Of a DNA stretch of 64,000 nucleotides, positions 17,174-26,400 are shown in pieces (within the stretch, counting starts at the first letter, position 1; each line of letters begins with the position of its first letter). Position numbers and translations under genes: made by a program. The stretch is from Schaalia canis. Lineage in GTDB: Bacteria; Actinomycetota; Actinomycetes; Actinomycetales; Actinomycetaceae. The notes beneath the pieces are model-generated. The model had not been told where the DNA came from. It searched no databases and saw only the letters and a program-made list of their open reading frames with translations. The stretch lies in NCBI RefSeq assembly GCF_003858455.1, contig NZ_RQZF01000012.1:20636-84635 (forward strand). The letters run 5' to 3'.

Positions 17174-18568
17174 ATGGCTCTCTACGGTGCTGACATTGCC
17201 CAGATGAGGCAACTTGCACGCCTATTGGTTCTTCAGGCGGAACAGCTTGAAACGAGCGTTGCGCACTCTTTGACCAACCAGGTGCGAGGCACTTCCGCGT
17301 GGCGAGGGCCCGACGCCGAACACTTCCGCTCAGACTGGTCAGCCTCACTGGAACCATCTTTGCGTCGCGCTGCTCAGCAACTTCGTGAGGCCAGCGAACG
17401 CGTCACCGCCAATGCCAATGAACAAGAACAAGCGTCGCGCGGAAATGGTGGTGCCGGGGCGGCCGTCACAGGAGCAGGCGCCAGCGTTGCAGGAGCAGGC
17501 CCCAGCGTTGCTCTTCCCAGTGGACTTGGAGACGATCCGCAGGCAACCAGCCGATGGTGGGCGGGTTTGAGCGATGCTGAAAAACAGCGCATGATCGAAA
17601 AAGATCCCCGCATGATTGGAAGCCTGGATGGCGTCGATGCGGCTTCGCGCGATAAGGCGAATCGGATCGTGCTGGCCGAAGAGAAAAAGCTGGCCCAAGA
17701 ACGAGTGGATAACTATTGGAAGACGTTCTCCCCTGAACCTGACGAAGTCAGGATCATGGAATACAACCGCCTCAAGCACGACCTCGAAGAACTCAAACGT
17801 GTGGAGAATGCCCTCAATGGTGGAACCCCTAACGATCCGCGTCACCTCATAGCACTCGACTTCAGTGGCGAACGGCTTAAAGCAGCCGTGAGTGTAGGCA
17901 ACGTCGATAAGGCAAGCCACGTCTCGGTGATCGTTCCTGGAATGACGACGAATGTTCACGACAGCCTCGGTACGAACATATCGGCCGCTGAGAATGTGAA
18001 GAACCGCGCCGCGGTACTGGGAGGAATGAGGCGCGAGGATATCGCGGTAGTGGCATGGCTCGGGTATGACGCTCCGCAGGGGTTGATTGGCGCATCCAAC
18101 ACTGATCGGGCCCATAAGGGTGCAGAGAAACTCTCATCCTTTGTCACTGGTCTGGATTCCAGTCGCGAACACTCGCCAGCGGGGGACCCTCTCTTGACGC
18201 TCATCGGACATTCTTACGGCTCAACTACCTCTGGTTTTGCTGCGACACAGACTCAAGACGGCGTCATTGATAAGTTGGTGCTGGCGGGTTCTCCTGGTAG
18301 TGGCGTGAAATCTCTTGACGAGTACTCTGTACCCGAGGGGAATGTCTACGTCTCAGCAACTCCTTGGGATCCTGTGCTTGGTGTCGGCCCGGATAGAAGC
18401 TTCGGGACGAACCCGCAAAAACTTGAGGGAATCAAGCATCTCAATGCCGATATTTCTGGGGGTGACAATGGGTGGATCACAGGACCCATGGACAGGCATA
18501 CCTCTTACTTCAAAGAAAAGACCGCAGCATTGGATGACATCGCGCGCGTGAGCGCCGGAAAGAAGTGA
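17174..18568 (+). CDS. alpha/beta hydrolase (DUF1023) with WXG100-like N-terminus
   Basis: The 464-residue protein begins with a helical hairpin like WXG100/ESX substrates (SAWRGPDAEHFRSDW, W-x-G near residues 42-44), then an Ala/Gly linker with short repeats (GAGASVAGAGPSV), a charged helical region, and a DUF1023 hydrolase domain from ~250. The serine nucleophile elbow is LLTLIGHSYGSTT near residue 345, with VSVIVPGMTT as an early strand. ATG 17174 has GGAAAGGA upstream; the frame extension to 17108 is not conserved. The WXG-like head suggests export or surface location, perhaps via a type VII route, although no secretion genes are here. A small lipoprotein gene follows 1 base later, so the two are probably one unit. 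Confidence 0.85.
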   Translation: MALYGADIAQMRQLARLLVLQAEQLETSVAHSLTNQVRGTSAWRGPDAEHFRSDWSASLEPSLRRAAQQLREASERVTANANEQEQASRGNGGAGAAVTGAGASVAGAGPSVALPSGLGDDPQATSRWWAGLSDAEKQRMIEKDPRMIGSLDGVDAASRDKANRIVLAEEKKLAQERVDNYWKTFSPEPDEVRIMEYNRLKHDLEELKRVENALNGGTPNDPRHLIALDFSGERLKAAVSVGNVDKASHVSVIVPGMTTNVHDSLGTNISAAENVKNRAAVLGGMRREDIAVVAWLGYDAPQGLIGASNTDRAHKGAEKLSSFVTGLDSSREHSPAGDPLLTLIGHSYGSTTSGFAATQTQDGVIDKLVLAGSPGSGVKSLDEYSVPEGNVYVSATPWDPVLGVGPDRSFGTNPQKLEGIKHLNADISGGDNGWITGPMDRHTSYFKEKTAALDDIARVSAGKK

Positions 18569-18569
18569 T

Positions 18570-19166
18570 ATGAGCAGGGGCTTTTCAGTTCATAGACGCG
18601 CCATCGGTATGGCCGTCATTGTCAGCGCACTCTTGTCGTCGTGTTCTTTGTGGAAGGATGATTCTTTGTTTACCCCAGATGGCTCCCAGCCGATCTCCCA
18701 GCGAATGACTACAGAAGAGTTCCAGCGGGAGATTGAACCTAAGATTTTGCGATATGTTGATGAAGTAGCGTTGCGGACCGCGTCAGTCATTCAGCATGAT
18801 GGGGACTCTAAACTCGACGCCTGCAGTGAAGAAGGAAGCTGGGTTCTGCACAGCCAAATGTTTGTGACAGGAATCCTTGATGCTGAGGAACTCAAACAAC
18901 TAGGCGAAGAAATCCTTGTGCCCCTCGGCTTCACTGATATCACCGATTCCAGCGAAGGGGACCTGGTGGCACTGTCATGGTTCAACCCGCTGACCGGCGG
19001 CTACGTAGGCCTCGGCGCCTCCGATGGTTCGACACGTTTCCACTATGAATCCTCGTGCCTGCCCACCGACGGATCAACGACGCAGCCCTTGCAGTTTGTT
19101 CCTGAGCGTCCCGCAGACTATCCCCAAACTTTCGAGCCGGAGTATTGGCGTTCCCAGGCACAGTGA
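18570..19166 (+). CDS. putative lipoprotein
   Basis: The 198-residue product has a signal peptide ending in a lipobox (SALLSSCSLW, Cys near residue 26), then a soluble domain of mixed alpha/beta composition with a short Cys-containing loop (LDACSEEGSWVL) and a second Cys near residue 174 that could form a disulfide. I recognise no named family. It starts 1 base after the stop of the DUF1023 hydrolase gene, suggesting co-translation and a shared extracytoplasmic role. Confidence 0.75.
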   Translation: MSRGFSVHRRAIGMAVIVSALLSSCSLWKDDSLFTPDGSQPISQRMTTEEFQREIEPKILRYVDEVALRTASVIQHDGDSKLDACSEEGSWVLHSQMFVTGILDAEELKQLGEEILVPLGFTDITDSSEGDLVALSWFNPLTGGYVGLGASDGSTRFHYESSCLPTDGSTTQPLQFVPERPADYPQTFEPEYWRSQAQ

Positions 19167-19386
19167 CCCGATCGGCCTCATGCGGGCAGGGAACGGCGTA
19201 TTCCTTGCTGTAGCTCACAATCTGTGGCTTTCAGCAGGTGAGATGACCCACCTTCACAGGACATGGCCAGAAAACGTCGCTACGGTGGCACGGTAAGTCT
19301 GTTCCGACTCCGCCTCGCGGCACCCAGTACTGGAATCCGCGAACCACGGCCGACTCGGTGCAGAGAACGCCGAAGTCTGGAGTCTT

Positions 19387-20511
19387 GTGAAGAACACGCA
19401 ATCCACGCGCCGTACTGTTATCGCCGCCGCATCCGCGTTGACCGTTGCCATTATGGGCATCACCGGAGTTGGTATCGCAAACGCCCACCGAAATGTCACC
19501 ATCGAGGTCGACGGTGTGGCCCAGCCTGTTAGTGGCTTCTTCTCCACAGTTGAAGGCGCGCTTGGAGCTGCGGGCTTCCAGCCAGGTGAACATGACCTGG
19601 TTGCCCCTGGCACACATGAATCCGTTGAGGACGGCTCGACGATTGTCGTGCGCACGGCCTCGCCCTACACCGTCAACATTGACGGCACTACCAAGGTGGC
19701 ATGGTCTACCGCCTCATCCGTGGCTGACCTGCTGAGCCAATTCGGTTCTTCCGGCGTCACCTACGCCGCAGACCGTTCTAATGCTCGCGCTGCCCTGCCC
19801 GTTCTCACCGACGGCGGCACAGTGATGATCGAGGCTGACGGTGCGAAGAAACCCGTGACGGCGAGCGCCACTGACACCGCGGCCACCCTCCTTCAAAAGG
19901 CTGGCGTTACCGCCTCGCCTATCGACCGCGTCTCCTTTGTGACCACCAACGAGGGCGTGACCTTGCGCGTCGTTCGAGTCACCCGTGGCACCTCTGAGAA
20001 AGTCGAAACCCTTGAAGTTCCCGTTGAGGAACGCGAGGATGACACCCTCGAACAGGGCGAAACTCGTGTCCTCGAAGAAGGCGCTGAAGGTAAGGTCATC
20101 ACCCGCACCTACAAGGAAACTATCGGCGGGCGCACCACGGTGGATACTGTGGTCGGCACTGAACGCCAAGAACCCGTTGCACGCGTGATCGCTGTTGGCA
20201 CTAAGCGCCCAGCCGCCGTCGCCCCCGCGTCATCGTCTGCAAGTGACGTGCAGCCTGTTGCGTCCTCTGTGGGCGGAGACGTGTGGGCCGCACTTGCTGC
20301 CTGCGAATCCGGCGGCAACCCGTCGACTAACACCGGAAACGGCTACTACGGCATGTACCAGTTCAGCCTGCCGACATGGCAGTCCGTGGGAGGCTCGGGA
20401 CTTCCCTCAGATGCTTCCGCAGCTGAGCAGACAATGCGCGCACAGATTCTGCAAGCCCGCTCGGGCTGGGGCCAATGGCCTGCCTGCTCGGCCAGCCTGG
20501 GTCTGTACTGA
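19387..20511 (+). CDS. rpfB: resuscitation-promoting factor (DUF348-G5-Rpf)
   Basis: Secreted or membrane-tethered muralytic enzyme. The 374-residue protein has a signal/anchor helix (TVIAAASALTVAIMGITGVG) to about residue 36, then DUF348-type segments (VTIEVDGVAQPVSG; YTVNIDGTTKVAW; VMIEADGAKKPVTA), a G5 domain around 205-280 (KVETLEVPVEER ... ETIGGRTTVDTVVGTER), a Ser/Ala/Pro linker, and an Rpf catalytic domain from ~295 (WAALAACESGGN with the catalytic Glu, GYYGMYQFSLPTWQSVGG, ending WPACSASLGLY). GTG 19387 follows GGAG. The gene lies in the conserved tatD-rpf-rsmA-ispE order. A terminator follows directly. Confidence 0.93.
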   Translation: MKNTQSTRRTVIAAASALTVAIMGITGVGIANAHRNVTIEVDGVAQPVSGFFSTVEGALGAAGFQPGEHDLVAPGTHESVEDGSTIVVRTASPYTVNIDGTTKVAWSTASSVADLLSQFGSSGVTYAADRSNARAALPVLTDGGTVMIEADGAKKPVTASATDTAATLLQKAGVTASPIDRVSFVTTNEGVTLRVVRVTRGTSEKVETLEVPVEEREDDTLEQGETRVLEEGAEGKVITRTYKETIGGRTTVDTVVGTERQEPVARVIAVGTKRPAAVAPASSSASDVQPVASSVGGDVWAALAACESGGNPSTNTGNGYYGMYQFSLPTWQSVGGSGLPSDASAAEQTMRAQILQARSGWGQWPACSASLGLY

Positions 20512-20517
20512 CGTGAA

Positions 20518-20559
20518 GAGGTGGTCACCCGCTCAAGGGTGGCCACCTCCACGCTTTTT
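20518..20559 (+). terminator. rho-independent terminator after rpfB
   Basis: GAGGTGGTCACCC (20518-20530) pairs with GGGTGGCCACCTC (20537-20549) over a 6-base loop, followed by CACGC and TTTTT. Confidence 0.88.
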
Positions 20560-20640
20560 GATGCTCATTCGCCTTCCCTACATGAGGGGAGGAAGATAGC
20601 ATCTATAGAGGACATACGAGGCTACAGGAAGGACACGTCA

Positions 20641-22005
20641 TTGCTTTCCGATGTCACACGCACAATGACGCAGGCACGTGAGGCGCTCTTGTCTTTCGCG
20701 CCATGCCGCCGACACGTCGTGACAGCAGCGCTCGCAGCAAGCACCCTTGTATGCACAACAGCCCTGACCGCAGCAGCTACCTCCCACGTTGAATACACCG
20801 TTGAAGTCAACGGCGTGTCCCGCCCGTACTCCGCGTGGGCAACGACGGTGGAAGAAGCCCTCACTGATGCGGGCATCTCCCTTGACCCTCACGACCTTGT
20901 TTCCCCCGCGCGCGGGGAAAGCATCACCGAAGGCAGCACCATCGTCGTCCGTAAAGCGCGCCCGGTCGAACTCAATATCAACGGTCAGCATCGGACTGTC
21001 TGGACCACAGCATCCACCCTTGATGACATTCTTTCCGCCGCCGACCCTCACGGCGACGGTGCCATCATTGCGGCCAGTCGTTCCGCATTAAGAGGAACCA
21101 TCCCCGCGTTGACATCTCGCCCGCAGAACGTCACCGTTACTCACAAAGGCGTTCAACGTTCGATCTTCATGCGCCCGGGTGACGATATTCGCTCGCTACT
21201 GACATCGGCAGGAATTGAAGTCGGCCCCCTTGACCGCGTCACAGTCTTTAGCCAGGCAGGTGCTCTGAACGTCAAGGTATCCACCGTCACCCGCGGTACC
21301 GTCACTGTTGATACGCCAACGGAGTTCACCGAACGCGTCGAAGACAATGCGCAGCTTTTTGCCGGTGAATCGATTGTCACCACTAAGGGAGTTCCGGGTA
21401 CAACACGACAAATCGCATGGCAGGAAACCATTGACGGTTCGGTGGTGCATCAGGCTGTGCTCAGTGAAGAAGCAGTAAGCGCTCCTCAGGAGCAAGTGCG
21501 ATCTCGGGGCACAAAGGAAGCTACGCCTCAGGCCCTCCTCGCTGCGGGCATTGATCCTAAGGCCACGCTCGAAGAAGGCGTTGAAGCTGACGGTACGCCC
21601 TCGATCCGCTACCGCGCGACTCTCGGCTCAATCTCCACCCCCGAAGAAATCACCGCATTACGCGTCTCGACTGAACTGGCTGGCGTGCCACTGGTCTACA
21701 CCGGTGAGGACCCGCGAAATATTGCTAAACAACAAGTCAGTGACCGCGGATGGAATGAGGACCAATTCCGATGCCTGGTTGCCCTGTGGCAAAAGGAATC
21801 GGGGTGGAACCCCTACGCGGAAAACCCCTCCTCAGGGGCCTACGGCATTCCCCAGTCCCTACCGGGCTCAAAGATGGCCTCTGCCGGAGATGACTGGCAA
21901 ACAAATCCCGCCACTCAGATCACATGGGGCCTGGGGTACATCGCGAGCCGGTACGGTGACCCCTGCGGCGCCTGGGGACACTCACAGGCAGTTGGCTGGT
22001 ACTAG
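20641..22005 (+). CDS. DUF348-G5 protein with lytic-transglycosylase-like C-terminus
   Basis: The 454-residue protein repeats the DUF348-G5 layout of the preceding gene (VEYTVEVNGVSRPYSAW; VELNINGQHRTVW; QNVTVTHKGVQRSIF; G5 around 220-290) but ends in a different domain: RCLVALWQKESGWNPYAEN, then SGAYGIPQSLPG and QITWGLGYIASRYG, a lysozyme-like transglycosylase pattern with a candidate catalytic Glu in KESGW. It is predicted to be exported by a Sec signal (VTAALAASTLVCTTALTAAA) after a basic start. TTG 20641 is used because AGGAAGGA lies 8 bases upstream; ATG 20665 is an alternative. It probably arose by duplication of the rpf gene with a catalytic-domain swap. Confidence 0.85.
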   Translation: MLSDVTRTMTQAREALLSFAPCRRHVVTAALAASTLVCTTALTAAATSHVEYTVEVNGVSRPYSAWATTVEEALTDAGISLDPHDLVSPARGESITEGSTIVVRKARPVELNINGQHRTVWTTASTLDDILSAADPHGDGAIIAASRSALRGTIPALTSRPQNVTVTHKGVQRSIFMRPGDDIRSLLTSAGIEVGPLDRVTVFSQAGALNVKVSTVTRGTVTVDTPTEFTERVEDNAQLFAGESIVTTKGVPGTTRQIAWQETIDGSVVHQAVLSEEAVSAPQEQVRSRGTKEATPQALLAAGIDPKATLEEGVEADGTPSIRYRATLGSISTPEEITALRVSTELAGVPLVYTGEDPRNIAKQQVSDRGWNEDQFRCLVALWQKESGWNPYAENPSSGAYGIPQSLPGSKMASAGDDWQTNPATQITWGLGYIASRYGDPCGAWGHSQAVGWY

Positions 22006-22036
22006 GCCACTTTCTCCTGCCGTGCTCGCAGTCGAT

Positions 22037-22042
22037 TAGACT
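22037..22042 (+). promoter_or_regulatory. -10 hexamer of rsmA (leaderless)
   Basis: TAGACT ends 6 bases before GTG 22049, and no ribosome-binding site is present. Confidence 0.45.
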
Positions 22043-22048
22043 TTCCTT

Positions 22049-23185
22049 GTGATGTCCTCCCGCCCCTCCCGCCCCCCTCGCCGTGCTGCTTCTGAGCGAG
22101 GAAGCGATCGGCGCCCTCAGCGTTATTCCGACCCCACTCTGCCCGAAGGTGTCACCGCCTCGGACTCAGGCCTACTGGGACCCATTGAAGTTCGCCAGAT
22201 TTCTGAAGCCCTGGGAATCCGCCCCACGAAAACCCTGGGGCAAAACTTCGTGCACGACGCCGGGACCGTCCGCAGGATCGTCAAAGCAGGCGGCGTTGAA
22301 GACAGTGACGAGGTAATCGAGGTCGGCCCTGGACTGGGATCCCTCACCCTCGCCCTGCTTGAGACCGGCGCCCGCGTGCGCGCTGTCGAAATCGACCCGC
22401 CGCTGGCCCGAGCCCTCCCGGAAACCATTCGCGCCCGCATGCCCGAAGCTGTGGATCGTTTCGCTGTGATCAACCGCGACGCCATGACCATCAGCGCCGA
22501 CGAAGACTTTGGGCACCCCGACTGGCCAGCCCCCACCAAACTGGTGGCAAACCTGCCCTACAACGTAGCTGTTCCGGTGCTGCTCACCATGCTGGAACGA
22601 CTGCCCTCGTTAACCGATGTGCTTGTTATGGTTCAGGCCGAGGTTGCCGACCGCCTGGCAGCAGGCCCCGGCACGCGCATCTACGGCGTGCCCTCCGTTA
22701 AAGCCGCCTGGTACGGACACGCAGAACGGGCGGGCACTATCGGCCGATCCGTCTTTTGGCCCGTGCCAAACGTTGATTCTGCGCTGGTGCGCCTGCGTCG
22801 CACGCCTGAACCTCGCGGGGATGACACCCTGCGTCTGGCCACCTTCGAAGTCACCGACGTGGCCTTCGGCCAGCGCCGCAAGACCCTTCGAGCAGCAATG
22901 AAGAACTGGGCGGGATCCTCCGAGGTCGCAACCGCACTCCTTGAGGCTGCGGGAGTTGACCCGGGCGCTCGCGGTGAAACTCTGGGTATCGACGAGTTCG
23001 TCGCTCTTGGCCGCGAGCTGGTAGCTATGCGGGATGCGGGCACCTTCCCTCACGGGGACAAGAATGGGCCTCACGCCGACCCTGCCAGTAGGGGTGCGTC
23101 CGCCAGCAGAAGCGAGGTCGCCAGCGCAAATGAGGGTGGCACTATAAGCGAGGGTGTCAGCGTAAGCGAGGCTGGCAATGCGTGA
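22049..23185 (+). CDS. rsmA: 16S rRNA dimethyladenosine transferase
   Basis: Dimethylates two adjacent adenosines near the 3' end of 16S rRNA. Motifs: [16 protein letters not shown] near residue 62, SAM-binding [15 protein letters not shown] near 90, [10 protein letters not shown], catalytic [11 protein letters not shown] near 170, and [14 protein letters not shown]. The 378-residue product is longer than usual, with an Arg/Ser-rich N-terminal extension (~45 residues) and a C-terminal tail (last ~45 residues) of degenerate Ser/Ala/Glu repeats ([25 protein letters not shown]) that is probably disordered. The stop overlaps ispE by 8 bases, implying coupling. Confidence 0.95.
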   Translation: MMSSRPSRPPRRAASERGSDRRPQRYSDPTLPEGVTASDSGLLGPIEVRQISEALGIRPTKTLGQNFVHDAGTVRRIVKAGGVEDSDEVIEVGPGLGSLTLALLETGARVRAVEIDPPLARALPETIRARMPEAVDRFAVINRDAMTISADEDFGHPDWPAPTKLVANLPYNVAVPVLLTMLERLPSLTDVLVMVQAEVADRLAAGPGTRIYGVPSVKAAWYGHAERAGTIGRSVFWPVPNVDSALVRLRRTPEPRGDDTLRLATFEVTDVAFGQRRKTLRAAMKNWAGSSEVATALLEAAGVDPGARGETLGIDEFVALGRELVAMRDAGTFPHGDKNGPHADPASRGASASRSEVASANEGGTISEGVSVSEAGNA

Positions 23186-24182
23186 AGTCACCGCTTCTGC
23201 CCCCGGTAAGGTGAACCTGCTGCTCCGCTGCGGTGCCCCCACCGACGACGGCTACCACCCGCTGGTGACAATCTTTGAATGTCTGGATGTACGTGAGTAT
23301 GTGACCGTTCGGACGTCCCGATCACCCGGCGTTCGCGTCACCACTACGGTGCATCGCCCAGATGGGAGTATTGATGAGGCGCTTGGCGCCGAACTTGACG
23401 CCCTGCCAGGGGATAGCCACCTAGCGGTGCGCGCTGCCAAAGCCCTGCAGCCTTTGGCAGCAATGGGACCGTGGGCGTCAACCAGTGCGGGTCTCAGCAT
23501 CACAGTGGAAAAGCATATTCCCGTTGCAGGCGGCATGGCGGGCGGTTCGGCAGACGCGGCAGCCGCCCTCGTTGCCTGCAATGAGCTGTGGCAGATCGGG
23601 CTGAACATCGACCAGCTTGAGGCTATCGCCCGAACGCTTGGCGCTGACGTTCCCGCCTGCCTACGCGGCGGCATCACCCTGGGGACAGGCCGAGGCGACC
23701 ACCTGCGTTCCTTGGCCGAACCGGCAGAACCGCGCCACTGGGTGATGATCACCTTTGCTCAGGGCCTATCGACCCCAGAGGTCTTCGGCGCCCTTGATGC
23801 CCTTGGCGGGCCACTGGGTAAGGACGGCACCCACGCTTGGGGTGAGCTTGATGAGCCGCAGGACACCGAGTGCGCTCTCTACAGTGGAGGCCCGAGGGAA
23901 CTTGCTGCTGTGCTGGACAATGACCTTTACTGTGCGGCGCGTACCATCCGCCCGGAATTGGAAAGAGTTCTTGACGCTGCCCGCCAGGCTGGCGCCCTCG
24001 CGGCGATACTCTCCGGCTCTGGCCCCACCTGTGCCGCCCTCGCCGAAAACGAGGCCCACGCCCACGCCCTCGCTGACACGTTGACCTCCCACCCCCTACG
24101 TGCGGAGGGTGTCATCAAAGACCTGCATGTTGTCTCTGGCCCTGCCCCCGGAGCACGAATAGAGGCCGCGCACGCACACTAG
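23178..24182 (+). CDS. ispE: 4-diphosphocytidyl-2-C-methyl-D-erythritol kinase
   Basis: GHMP kinase of the MEP isoprenoid pathway; phosphorylates CDP-ME. The 334-residue product has the substrate motif [10 protein letters not shown] near residue 8, [14 protein letters not shown], the GHMP ATP loop [18 protein letters not shown] near 117, [12 protein letters not shown], and the C-terminal [15 protein letters not shown] 23178 overlaps the rsmA stop. The gene order rsmA-ispE is conserved in actinobacteria. Confidence 0.95.
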   Translation: MREVTASAPGKVNLLLRCGAPTDDGYHPLVTIFECLDVREYVTVRTSRSPGVRVTTTVHRPDGSIDEALGAELDALPGDSHLAVRAAKALQPLAAMGPWASTSAGLSITVEKHIPVAGGMAGGSADAAAALVACNELWQIGLNIDQLEAIARTLGADVPACLRGGITLGTGRGDHLRSLAEPAEPRHWVMITFAQGLSTPEVFGALDALGGPLGKDGTHAWGELDEPQDTECALYSGGPRELAAVLDNDLYCAARTIRPELERVLDAARQAGALAAILSGSGPTCAALAENEAHAHALADTLTSHPLRAEGVIKDLHVVSGPAPGARIEAAHAH

Positions 24183-24302
24183 CGTTGCCTGCAACCCTCA
24201 TCTGTGCCCCTGGACGTGCCTCCGATGCTGAGCGCGACAGCGCTTGCCGCTCACGCCCCTTGGCACACGACGCCCACACCACCCATATTCTGAAGGACCC
24301 CT

Positions 24303-26225
24303 ATGGCTCACCTGCTTGGCACTCACACCCTTGGCGCTCTTGCTGGCTCACGCCAACTCCTCGCTGACGTGACCGTCGGACTCGACGACGGCTCACGCGT
24401 GGGCATCCTGGGCCCCAACGGTGCTGGAAAGTCCACCCTGCTGCGCCTTGTCGCGGGCACGCAGGCCCCAGACGAGGGGGCACTGACCGTGCGCGACGGG
24501 GTGCGCGTCGTCGTCCTCGACCAAGCTGACACTCTCAACCCCACCCTCAGCGTCGTTGAGGCGGTTCACCCCGGCAAAGAAGAATACGAGTGGGCATCAG
24601 ATGGGCGTATTCGCGACATCCACGCCGGACTCTTGGACGGTATCGCCCTGAGCGCAACGGTGGGCACGCTCTCCGGCGGGCAGCGTCGCCGTGTGGCACT
24701 GGCACGCGTCCTCGCCGCTGAATCAGACATTGTCTGCCTCGACGAGCCCACCAACCATCTGGACGTTGAGGGTGTTGCCTGGTTGGCTGCCCACCTGAAC
24801 GGACGTTTTGCCCGCCCTGGAGCGCAGGGGGCGCTGCTGGTCGTCACCCACGACCGGTGGTTCCTGGACACCGTGTGCGAACACATTTGGGAGGTCGTGC
24901 CTGGTATTGACCCTGGCGGTTCACGCCCTCAGATACCTGGACGCGTTGAAATCTATGACGGCTCCTACGCCGCCTACACCCTGGCTCGCGCCGAGCGTAT
25001 GCGTCAAGCGGATTTGGCCGCGAAAAAGCGCGCGAACCTGCTGAAAAAGGAACTGGCATGGCTGCGTCGAGGCGCACCCGCCCGCACCTCCAAGCCGAAG
25101 TTCCACATTGCTACTGCCGAGGCGCTTATCGCTGACGTCCCCCCGCCGCGCGATCAGGTAGAGCTGGTGAAAATGGCGACAGCTCGCCTGGGGAAGGACG
25201 TCCTTGATCTGGAGGATGTCAGCGTCACCTTCACGCGCCCAGACGGATCCCTCCTGCGGGTGCTTGAGAATGTGACCTGGCGTCTGGCCCCCGCTGAACG
25301 CGTCGGTATCGTCGGTGTTAACGGCGCGGGCAAGACCACCATCTTGAACCTACTGCGCGGCGACCTGGAACCCACCAGTGGCCGGGTGAAGCGCGGTAAA
25401 ACCGTGCAGGTGGCAACGCTGTCGCAAGAAACCCACGAACTCGACGCCCTTGCCGACATGCGGGTGGTTGAGGCCGTGGCCGAGGTCGCTCAAATGGTTG
25501 TAGTTGGAGGGAAAGAGGTCACCGCCTCGCAGATGACCGAACGCATGGGCTTCACTCGGGAGAGGGCCTGGACGCGCGTGGCAGAGCTGTCCGGCGGCGA
25601 GCGCCGCCGCCTCCAACTCATGCGACTGCTCATGGCAGAACCCAATGTGCTGCTCCTGGATGAGCCGACCAACGACCTTGACACGGACACGCTGGCCGCT
25701 ATGGAGGATCTGCTCGACTCCTTCCCCGGCACGCTCATCGTTGTCAGCCACGATCGCTACCTGCTTGAGCGTGTCACTGACCACCAGGTGGCCCTTCTGG
25801 GGGATGGACAGGTGCGTGCCCTGCCCGGCGGCGTCGAGCAATACCTCTCACTGCGTGCTGCTGGCGCTGCGGCCACCGTGTCTGCCGCTGCGGTTCCCGC
25901 TGCCAGCGCGACCTCGCAGACAACGGCAGCGGAGGGCGACGGCCTCGCCAATCAGGGGCAGGTCAGCGCCACCTCGCCCGCTATTGATGCCGCCACGCGC
26001 CGGGCGGCAAAGAAAGAGGCCGATAGGATTGAACGACGCCTCACCAAGTTGCGTGAACAAGCCCAGCAACTTGAGGATCGCCTTGCGCAACTCAGCGTCG
26101 CCGTCGCTGAGGATCCCACCAAGGTCGCTGAGCTCGCTGAGTGTTCAGCGGAATTGAGCAGCGTTCATGCAGAGATTGACGAGGCCGAACTTGCGTGGCT
26201 GGAGGCCGCTGAACTGCTGGACTAA
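24303..26225 (+). CDS. ABC-F family ATPase, Uup-like with C-terminal coiled coil
   Basis: Soluble protein with two ABC domains and no membrane segments; ABC-F proteins act on the ribosome (translation factor or antibiotic-target protection). In 640 residues: Walker A GILGPNGAGKSTLLRLV near residue 33, signature TLSGGQRRRVALARV, Walker B CLDEPTNHLDVE; the inter-domain linker rich in Lys/Arg (RADLAAKKRANLLKKELAWLRRG type) near 230-255; second set GIVGVNGAGKTTILNLL, ELSGGERRRLQLMRLL, LLLDEPTNDLDTD. The last ~90 residues form a Glu/Gln/Leu-rich coiled coil (EADRIERRLTKLREQAQQLE) like the Uup C-terminal domain. ATG 24303 follows AAGGA in CTGAAGGACCCCT. Confidence 0.93.
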   Translation: MAHLLGTHTLGALAGSRQLLADVTVGLDDGSRVGILGPNGAGKSTLLRLVAGTQAPDEGALTVRDGVRVVVLDQADTLNPTLSVVEAVHPGKEEYEWASDGRIRDIHAGLLDGIALSATVGTLSGGQRRRVALARVLAAESDIVCLDEPTNHLDVEGVAWLAAHLNGRFARPGAQGALLVVTHDRWFLDTVCEHIWEVVPGIDPGGSRPQIPGRVEIYDGSYAAYTLARAERMRQADLAAKKRANLLKKELAWLRRGAPARTSKPKFHIATAEALIADVPPPRDQVELVKMATARLGKDVLDLEDVSVTFTRPDGSLLRVLENVTWRLAPAERVGIVGVNGAGKTTILNLLRGDLEPTSGRVKRGKTVQVATLSQETHELDALADMRVVEAVAEVAQMVVVGGKEVTASQMTERMGFTRERAWTRVAELSGGERRRLQLMRLLMAEPNVLLLDEPTNDLDTDTLAAMEDLLDSFPGTLIVVSHDRYLLERVTDHQVALLGDGQVRALPGGVEQYLSLRAAGAAATVSAAAVPAASATSQTTAAEGDGLANQGQVSATSPAIDAATRRAAKKEADRIERRLTKLREQAQQLEDRLAQLSVAVAEDPTKVAELAECSAELSSVHAEIDEAELAWLEAAELLD

Positions 26226-26308
26226 CGCTCGGGGGCGAGGGCGCCGCAACCGCCTTGTGCCAGACTGCCCCGCGCCGCACCCGCGCGGCTGGAGGCAGCC
26301 GAACTGCT
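26193..26308 (+). repeat. short imperfect direct repeat of the ABC-F gene end
   Basis: The codons at about 26193-26220 (GCGTGGCTGGAGGCCGCTG..) recur downstream at about 26278-26305 (GCGCGGCTGGAGGCAGCCG..) with about three mismatches in 26 bases, outside the gene. It looks like a remnant of a small duplication. The rest of the 26226-26400 gap shows no clear terminator. Confidence 0.5.
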
Positions 26309-26400
26309 CCCAAGCAGGGATGCCCAACTCTCTCACCTTCCCCAAGAGCTGCCAGGCATACCGAATCAACCCCGCCTATTCAACTGTCTTTGTAGAGCAG

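Noticed and set aside
19167..19386. Cyclic di-AMP (ydaO-type) riboswitch before rpfB
   Set aside because: Such switches are common before actinobacterial rpf genes and I looked for the conserved core, but could not trace its helices and invariant stretches here. A covariance-model search would decide; at present the gap shows only a GGAG before GTG 19387.
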